Source of the DNA: Hymenobacter glacieicola
GTDB taxonomy: Bacteria; Bacteroidota; Bacteroidia; Cytophagales; Hymenobacteraceae
Reading direction: 5' to 3'
Length of the DNA: 64,000 bases
Assembly: GCF_014640315.1 (NCBI RefSeq)
Contig: NZ_BMGS01000001.1
Location: forward strand, 434,001-498,000
Every line of letters starts with the position of its first letter. Position 1 is the stretch's first letter. Positions 59,577 to 64,000 of this stretch are shown piece after piece. Made by a program: the position numbers and the translations under genes. Under the pieces are notes generated by a model that was not told where the DNA came from, did no database searches, and saw only the letters and a list, made by a program, of their open reading frames with translations.

Positions 59577-62570
59577 CTACACCTGCGCCGTGCTCAGCTT
59601 GGGTGCGTCGGCGTCGGTGGAGGTGTTCAGGCGCTCCTTTTCCTTGCGGCCGTAGGTGTCCAGGATAAGCGGCGCGGCAATGAACAGCGAGGAATACGTA
59701 CCGAAGATGATACCGATAATCATGGCGAAGGAGAACGAACGAAGCGTTTCGCCGCCGAAGATGTAGAGTACCACCATTACCAGGAATACCGTCGTGAACG
59801 TAATCATGGTGCGGGAGAACGTGCTGTTCAGGGCCGGGTTTACCACCTGGGCGAAGGTGAGGTGCTTGTTTTCGCGCAGGTATTCCCTGATTCGGTCGTA
59901 GATAACGATGGTGTCGTTCATGGAGAAACCGATGGTAGTTAGCACGGCCGCCACGAACACCTGGTCCATCTCGTAGTTCAAGCCCAGGGCCCGCGCAATC
60001 GGGAAGGAGGCAATGACAATCAGGGCGTCGTGGAACAGGGCCACCACGGCTGCCATCGAGTACTGCCACTTCTCAAAGCGCAACAGCACGTACACGAAAA
60101 TGGCCAGCAGGGTCAGGCCCAGGCTCAGTACCGAAGTGCGCTTGATGTCGTCGGCAATGGTAGCGCCTACCTTCGAGGAACTCTTGATAGTCGGGTTTTC
60201 GGCGCCGTACTTAGCCTTTAGGCCCGTCAGCAGCGCCGACTGCACCTTGTTATCAGCCTCCACGCTTTCGTCGCTGGCCAGGTAGCCCGTCGTGATGCGC
60301 AGGCGGCTTTCTGAGCCAAATGTTTTGGCTTCCGTGCCCGCGCCCCCAAAGTACTGGTTAGTGAGCAAGTCACGCACATCAGAAGCTACTACCGGCTTGT
60401 TGAAATCAACAATGTATTCGCGGCCACCGCGGAAGTCAACGCCCAGGTTGGGGCCACCCTGCAGATACATCAGCACAAAGCCGATGATGATAAACACCGT
60501 CGAGAAGGCGTAGGCAATCTTGCGCTTACCTACGATGTCGAAGTTGATGTTCTTGAACAGGTTGCGCGAAATGGAGGTGCTGAAGCTTAGGCTGGTGTTG
60601 CCGTTCTTCACCATGCGCTCAATAATGAGGCGCGACACGTACACGGCCGCCAGGAAGGAAGTAAACACGCCGATACCCAGGGTAATGGCGAAGTTCTGGA
60701 CCGGACCCGTGCCGAAGAAGCCCAGAATCAGGGCAATAATCAGCTGGGTTACGTTGGAGTCGAAGATGGCGGTAGTAGCGCGCGAGTAGCCTTTGTTGAT
60801 GGCGTCCGTGGGCTGCAAACCGTGGTCCAGCTCTTCCCGGATTCGCTCGAAAATCAGTACGTTGGCATCCACGGAGGCGGCAATTACCAGCAGCAGGCCC
60901 GCAATGCCCGGCAGGGTCAGGGCAAAGGACAACTGGGCCAGCACACCCATAATCAGGAACAGGTTGAACAGCAGCACGGCATCGGCTACCAGACCGGCCC
61001 GGCCATAGTACACAGCCATGAACAGCATGATAATAGCCAGGCCGCCAATCACCGAGAACAACCCTTGGTTGGTAGCTTCGCGGCCCAAGGAAGGACCTAC
61101 AATAGCTTCTTCCACGATGCGGGTAGGAGCAGGCAGCTTACCAGCCTTCAGAATGTTAGCCAGGTCCTGCGCTTCTTCAATGGTGAAGTTGCCCGAAATG
61201 CTGGAGTTGCCACCGGCAATTTCCGCCTGCACCACCGGCGCCGAGTACACGTTATCGTCGAGCACAATGGCTACCTGCCGGCCAATGTTGGCCGCCGTGA
61301 GGCGCTGCCACTTGCGGGCCCCGCCGGGGTTCATTTGCATCGACACCTCGGCGCGGCCGCTCATCTGGTCGAAGTCACCGCGGGCGTCGCTGATTACCTC
61401 GCCGCCAATCGGGGCTTCCACGTCGCGGCTCTTGCGGATGGCGTAGAGTTGCAGGTATTCCTGGCCCTCAATTACGTCGGGCTTCACGCCCCACATGAAA
61501 GTGAGGTTGGAAGGTAGTACGGCGCGGGTGTCGGGGCTACGCAGCACGGCATTCACGCGGGCCGTGTCGCGGATGTTGGCGCCCAAGGTGCCGGGCATGG
61601 TAAACAGGCTACCCAGCACGTTTTTCTGGGGAGCAGCCGAGTCGGCCTTAGCCGTGGCGGCGGTGTTTTTCTTGGCCAGTTGGCTGGCCAGCGAAGTGGT
61701 GTCGCCGGGGACGGTAGCGGCGGCCGTGGCGGTAGTATCAGTGCTGGCGGCAGTAGCAGGGGTAGCGGCGGCCGTGGTGGCGGCGGCTGTTTCCTTGGCG
61801 CTCAACACCTGGTTGAGCTGGTTGAGGTAGGGCGCGAATTCGTCCTGACGCCATACTTCCCAGAACTCCAGCTTGGCCTGGCCCTGCACCAGCTTACGCA
61901 CCCGGTCGGGGTTGTCCACGCCGGGCAGCTCAATCTGGATGCGGCCCGTGCCCTTCACCCGCTGAATGTTGGGCTGGCTGGTGCCGAATTTGTCGATGCG
62001 GGTGCGCAGGATGTTGAAGGAGCGGTCAATGGCTTCCTCTACTTCCTTGTTGATTTCGCCGATTACCTTCTCGTTGGTCGAGTTGATGTCGATGCCGCGG
62101 CTCTTGTTCGTGGTGTTGGCAAACACGCGGGCCAGCTTGTCGTTGGGTGCTACGTCGCGGAAGGCCTGGGCAAACAGGGTGGTGAACGGCGTCGAGGGGT
62201 TGGTCTTGCGCAGTTCCTGGGCCTGGTCGATGGCCTTGTTGAACACGGGGTCCTTGGAGTTGCCGCTCATGGCGCGCACAATTTCCACCGGCGAAACCTC
62301 CAGCGTTACGTGCATGCCGCCGTTCAAGTCCAGGCCCAAGCCCAGCTCCGATTGGCGCACGTCTTTATAGGTAAGCGGCCCAAATACGGGCGCGCGCCAC
62401 ACCGAATCGAGGTAGTGCTGACGGGCTTTTTCGTTGATCTGGCCGCTACGCGAGGCGTAGCGCGCCGCATCCTTCTGCACCCCGCGCGACACGAGGGTCA
62501 GCGAGAGGAAGTAGATGCACAACGCCGACACCAGAAGCGTCAGCGTAATGATGAGTCCTTTATTACGCAT
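59577..62570 (-). CDS. secDF: Protein translocase SecDF fusion
   Basis: This 997-residue fusion of SecD and SecF uses the proton gradient to help Sec export. The SecD half has GLGLDLNGGMHVTLEVSP, a large periplasmic P1 region (with a Thr/Ala-rich insert near 260-315) and membrane helices with ASVDANVLIFERIREEL. The SecF half has GVDFRGGREYIVDFNKPV, MNDTIVIYDRIREYLRENKH and the last helices ending in a short cytosolic tail. The fusion is the usual form in Bacteroidota. It is followed by a terminator. Confidence 0.97.
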   Translation of the reverse strand: MRNKGLIITLTLLVSALCIYFLSLTLVSRGVQKDAARYASRSGQINEKARQHYLDSVWRAPVFGPLTYKDVRQSELGLGLDLNGGMHVTLEVSPVEIVRAMSGNSKDPVFNKAIDQAQELRKTNPSTPFTTLFAQAFRDVAPNDKLARVFANTTNKSRGIDINSTNEKVIGEINKEVEEAIDRSFNILRTRIDKFGTSQPNIQRVKGTGRIQIELPGVDNPDRVRKLVQGQAKLEFWEVWRQDEFAPYLNQLNQVLSAKETAAATTAAATPATAASTDTTATAAATVPGDTTSLASQLAKKNTAATAKADSAAPQKNVLGSLFTMPGTLGANIRDTARVNAVLRSPDTRAVLPSNLTFMWGVKPDVIEGQEYLQLYAIRKSRDVEAPIGGEVISDARGDFDQMSGRAEVSMQMNPGGARKWQRLTAANIGRQVAIVLDDNVYSAPVVQAEIAGGNSSISGNFTIEEAQDLANILKAGKLPAPTRIVEEAIVGPSLGREATNQGLFSVIGGLAIIMLFMAVYYGRAGLVADAVLLFNLFLIMGVLAQLSFALTLPGIAGLLLVIAASVDANVLIFERIREELDHGLQPTDAINKGYSRATTAIFDSNVTQLIIALILGFFGTGPVQNFAITLGIGVFTSFLAAVYVSRLIIERMVKNGNTSLSFSTSISRNLFKNINFDIVGKRKIAYAFSTVFIIIGFVLMYLQGGPNLGVDFRGGREYIVDFNKPVVASDVRDLLTNQYFGGAGTEAKTFGSESRLRITTGYLASDESVEADNKVQSALLTGLKAKYGAENPTIKSSSKVGATIADDIKRTSVLSLGLTLLAIFVYVLLRFEKWQYSMAAVVALFHDALIVIASFPIARALGLNYEMDQVFVAAVLTTIGFSMNDTIVIYDRIREYLRENKHLTFAQVVNPALNSTFSRTMITFTTVFLVMVVLYIFGGETLRSFSFAMIIGIIFGTYSSLFIAAPLILDTYGRKEKERLNTSTDADAPKLSTAQV

Positions 62571-62725
62571 GAAATAAGTAGTTGATGTCCTAGGAAGGAA
62601 AGGGCTGATGCCCGGAAGCTGGGCCCGGAAGAAAGTAGTGAGGAAACAGCCGCTCGGTGGCCTGCCAGGACTAGGGCTGCATCAGCAACAGCATACCCAG
62701 CCCGTCAACTACAACAACACAAAGG

Positions 62726-62751
62726 GCCCCAGCCGCTAGGGAGCCTGGGGC
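62726..62751 (-). terminator. Hairpin at the end of the small secreted gene
   Basis: GCCCCAG (62726-62732) pairs with CTGGGGC (62745-62751) and spans the stop codon at 62736. T-run is weak. Nothing else is visible in 62571-62725. Confidence 0.45.
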
Positions 62752-63104
62752 GAGAGAGCCGCTACCAACAGCCGCACCCGGAACCAGTCCGGCACGGCGC
62801 TAGGGCAAGGGCGCGGCCCCGCGGGGCAGGCTGGCAACCACAGGGCTACGGGGAGCTCCAGGGGCTGCGGCAGCCACATATCGGCCGCCGGAGCTACCAG
62901 TAGCCCAAGCGGCGAAGTTGCTTCGAGTGTAACGCGCTGCTTGACCACCGCCGCCCGCGGGCCGGCCGCTACCCGGGTAGTACCGCCCGTAGGCAGCACC
63001 CGCAGCGTAGCCACAGCCTGGTGGTTCAGCCCCAGCACCATCAGCACGGTGGCTGTGATGAGGGCGAAACGCAGACGAGGTAAAAGGGCGGAGAAGGAAA
63101 GCAA
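62736..63104 (-). CDS. Small secreted or anchored hypothetical protein
   Basis: This protein of about 122 residues starts at TTG 63104 with a hydrophobic leader (SFSALLPRLRFALITATVLM). The rest is rich in Pro, Ala and Leu and carries no family I know. The frame extends to 63212, but a textbook promoter (63125-63154) lies inside that extension, so transcription begins only about 15 bases before TTG 63104. It lies upstream of secDF in the same direction with 165 bp between, and its promoter could also feed secDF. Confidence 0.58.
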   Translation of the reverse strand: MLSFSALLPRLRFALITATVLMVLGLNHQAVATLRVLPTGGTTRVAAGPRAAVVKQRVTLEATSPLGLLVAPAADMWLPQPLELPVALWLPACPAGPRPCPSAVPDWFRVRLLVAALSPQAP

Positions 63105-63124
63105 CGAGTTCGGGGTAAGAGCTA

Positions 63125-63154
63125 CAAATATAGCTTTTTGCCTCCGGAGCCCAA
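63125..63154 (-). promoter_or_regulatory. Textbook Bacteroidota promoter
   Basis: The minus strand reads TTTTTG (TTG at 63154-63152), exactly 19 bp, then TATATTTG (63132-63125). It points to the small secreted gene and secDF. Confidence 0.85.
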
Positions 63155-63315
63155 AAAGTATCTGCACGCGTGGACTTTCTCCGAAAAGCGCAGGAGAAAG
63201 ATCTGCTACCAACTACAGGGCCGAGTAAACCGGAGCGCGCAATGCTCAGGATGACAGGGGAACAGATCAACGTTTCCTACGCGGCTTCAACAACCAGTCT
63301 TCGGCGACGCACCCA

Positions 63316-63356
63316 GAATCCGTGTAATCCGTCCAATCCGTTTAAATCCGTGATTA
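63316..63356 (+). repeat. AATCCGT array, family B copy 3
   Basis: AATCCG units begin at 63317, 63326, 63335 and 63345 (spacing 9, 9, 10). The array abuts and overlaps the stop codon of the leftward gene at 63354, as the other two copies do. Confidence 0.85.
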
Positions 63357-63812
63357 TTGCAGGTCTTCCAGGGGGTAGCGGGCCTGGCTCCAGAACTCGT
63401 CGAGGGCAATGAGGCGGGGCTTGAAAAAGGAAATCAGGGCGGGCCAGTCCTCCCGGTTCAGGGGGCTCACGCCCCGGAGCTCTTGCTGCACCCGGCTCAG
63501 CGGCTGCGCGTTTTCCTCGGCTTCTGCCTGCCACTCCCAGTCCTGGCCCGGAATGGCGGGCAATAGCTTGTGCAAGGCCTGCAGCTGCTCAAACTGCAGG
63601 GCCCGAATGTCGGCGTCGGGGTGGAGCAGCTCCAGGCCCACGGAGGCGCGGCGGTCCTCGGTGCGCATGCGCAGCTGCACGTGCTTCAGGCCGGTGCGGT
63701 AATTAATCCAGTTCACTGGTTCGCCTTCAGCCGAGGGCACCGGGGCCATGTACTGCCCAAACGTGGTCCAGAAGGCGTGGCGCAAGTGGGCGGCTTCAGC
63801 TTTGCTGTACAT
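63354..63812 (-). CDS. DUF4268 domain protein
   Basis: This 152-residue protein is almost all DUF4268: AHLRHAFWTTFGQYMAPVPS, the WINYRTGLKHVQLRMRTEDR segment, ASVGLELLHPDADIRALQFE and ALISFFKPRLIALDEFWSQA. The domain also occurs at the C-terminus of some predicted restriction-type nucleases, but here it is alone. Function unknown. ATG 63812 gives a good start. The udk gene upstream ends 18 bp away in the same direction, so they may share a transcript. Confidence 0.87.
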   Translation of the reverse strand: MYSKAEAAHLRHAFWTTFGQYMAPVPSAEGEPVNWINYRTGLKHVQLRMRTEDRRASVGLELLHPDADIRALQFEQLQALHKLLPAIPGQDWEWQAEAEENAQPLSRVQQELRGVSPLNREDWPALISFFKPRLIALDEFWSQARYPLEDLQ

Positions 63813-63830
63813 GAGCGGGGGTAGGAAGAG

Positions 63831-64000
63831 TTACTGCACCGAGCGGCCGGCTACTACCCGGCTGCGCAGGAAGGACACTAGCACGTCCAGGCCCTTGTCG
63901 AAGTGGCGGTTGTTGGGAATGATGATGTCGGCGTCGTGCTTGAAGGGCTTGATGTACTTCTCGTAGGTAGGCGCCACGTGGTTGGTGTAGCGGTAGAGTA
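63831..64000 (-). CDS. udk: Uridine kinase, C-terminal end (partial)
   Basis: Only the last 56 or so residues are inside the window; the gene continues beyond 64000. They read YRYTNHVAPTYEKYIKPFKH, then DADIIIPNN, HFDKGLDVLVSFLRS and a short tail before TAA at 63833-63831. The EKYIKPFKHDADIIIPNN block matches the end of uridine/cytidine kinases, which phosphorylate uridine with ATP in pyrimidine salvage. The Walker A part cannot be seen. A phosphoribulokinase-type relative is less likely. Confidence 0.8.
   Translation of the reverse strand, partial: LYRYTNHVAPTYEKYIKPFKHDADIIIPNNRHFDKGLDVLVSFLRSRVVAGRSVQ

Noticed and set aside
63230..63262. CTCAGGATGACAGGGG as a half copy of family A
   Set aside because: Only about ten bases (CAGGATGAC) resemble the tip of the copy at 23474 and there is no partner arm, so chance cannot be excluded.

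Overview
The window is GC-rich chromosomal DNA from a member of the Bacteroidota, most probably a Hymenobacter-like Cytophagales bacterium (inferred, not proved by a marker). The signs are a single-chain SecDF fusion, a TonB-dependent receptor with a carboxypeptidase-regulatory N-domain, few clear Shine-Dalgarno sites, and many promoter -7 boxes of the Bacteroidota form TAnnTTTG, several with a TTG/TTTG element about 19 bp upstream. I see no rRNA, tRNA, CRISPR array, prophage or insertion sequence. The window opens inside an S9-type peptidase gene and closes inside a uridine kinase gene.

Layout. 1-7.5 kb: peptidase, a LysR regulator next to a YeiH-type sulfate exporter with a LysR-box-like site between them, small conserved proteins, a secreted coiled-coil protein plus a SHOCT-domain membrane protein, and a DUF3089 lipoprotein hydrolase. 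7.5-10.3 kb: the rplM-rpsI-rpsB-tsf translation operon (leftward) with a very clear promoter. 10.3-20 kb: a polytopic membrane protein, an RluA pseudouridine synthase, a PhoB/PhoR-like two-component pair, a DUF3108 protein, recA, an outer-membrane-like protein, an acetyltransferase and an SDR. 20-26 kb: a MoxR ATPase and two parvulin-type periplasmic PPIases, the larger one with an OmpA-like insert. 26-29 kb: a PP2C phosphatase / STAS / anti-sigma kinase partner-switching operon. 29-38 kb: guaB, an SDR, an OMP-like protein, the helicase hrpB, a rhodanese, a PnuC transporter coupled to a NadR-like kinase, an aldose epimerase-like protein and an acetyltransferase.

38.7-48.5 kb: a TPP riboswitch in front of a TonB receptor (thiamine uptake inferred), a glutaryl-CoA dehydrogenase-like gene, a HIRAN protein, ruvB, a YdeI/OmdA protein and queG. 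48.8-52.3 kb: four ferritin-like genes arranged as two successive pairs, each pair a predicted Tat lipoprotein followed by a non-lipidated paralogue. 52.5-64 kb: batD, aroC, a vitamin-K-carboxylase-like (HTTM) membrane protein, an NhaD/CitMHS-type antiporter, an Nfu scaffold protein, secDF, a small secreted protein with a textbook promoter, a DUF4268 protein and udk.

The least explained material is between genes. At least four families of repeats recur: (A) long palindromes of the GTCATTCCGAGCGGAGCGAG type; (B) AATCCGT arrays with constant 9-9-10 spacing placed right behind stop codons; (C) inverted arrays of an 8-bp unit near GGTGAAAT; (D) inverted arrays of an 8-bp unit near CTAGAAGT. Together with the ferritin pairs and the partner-switching operon, these are what I would look at first.
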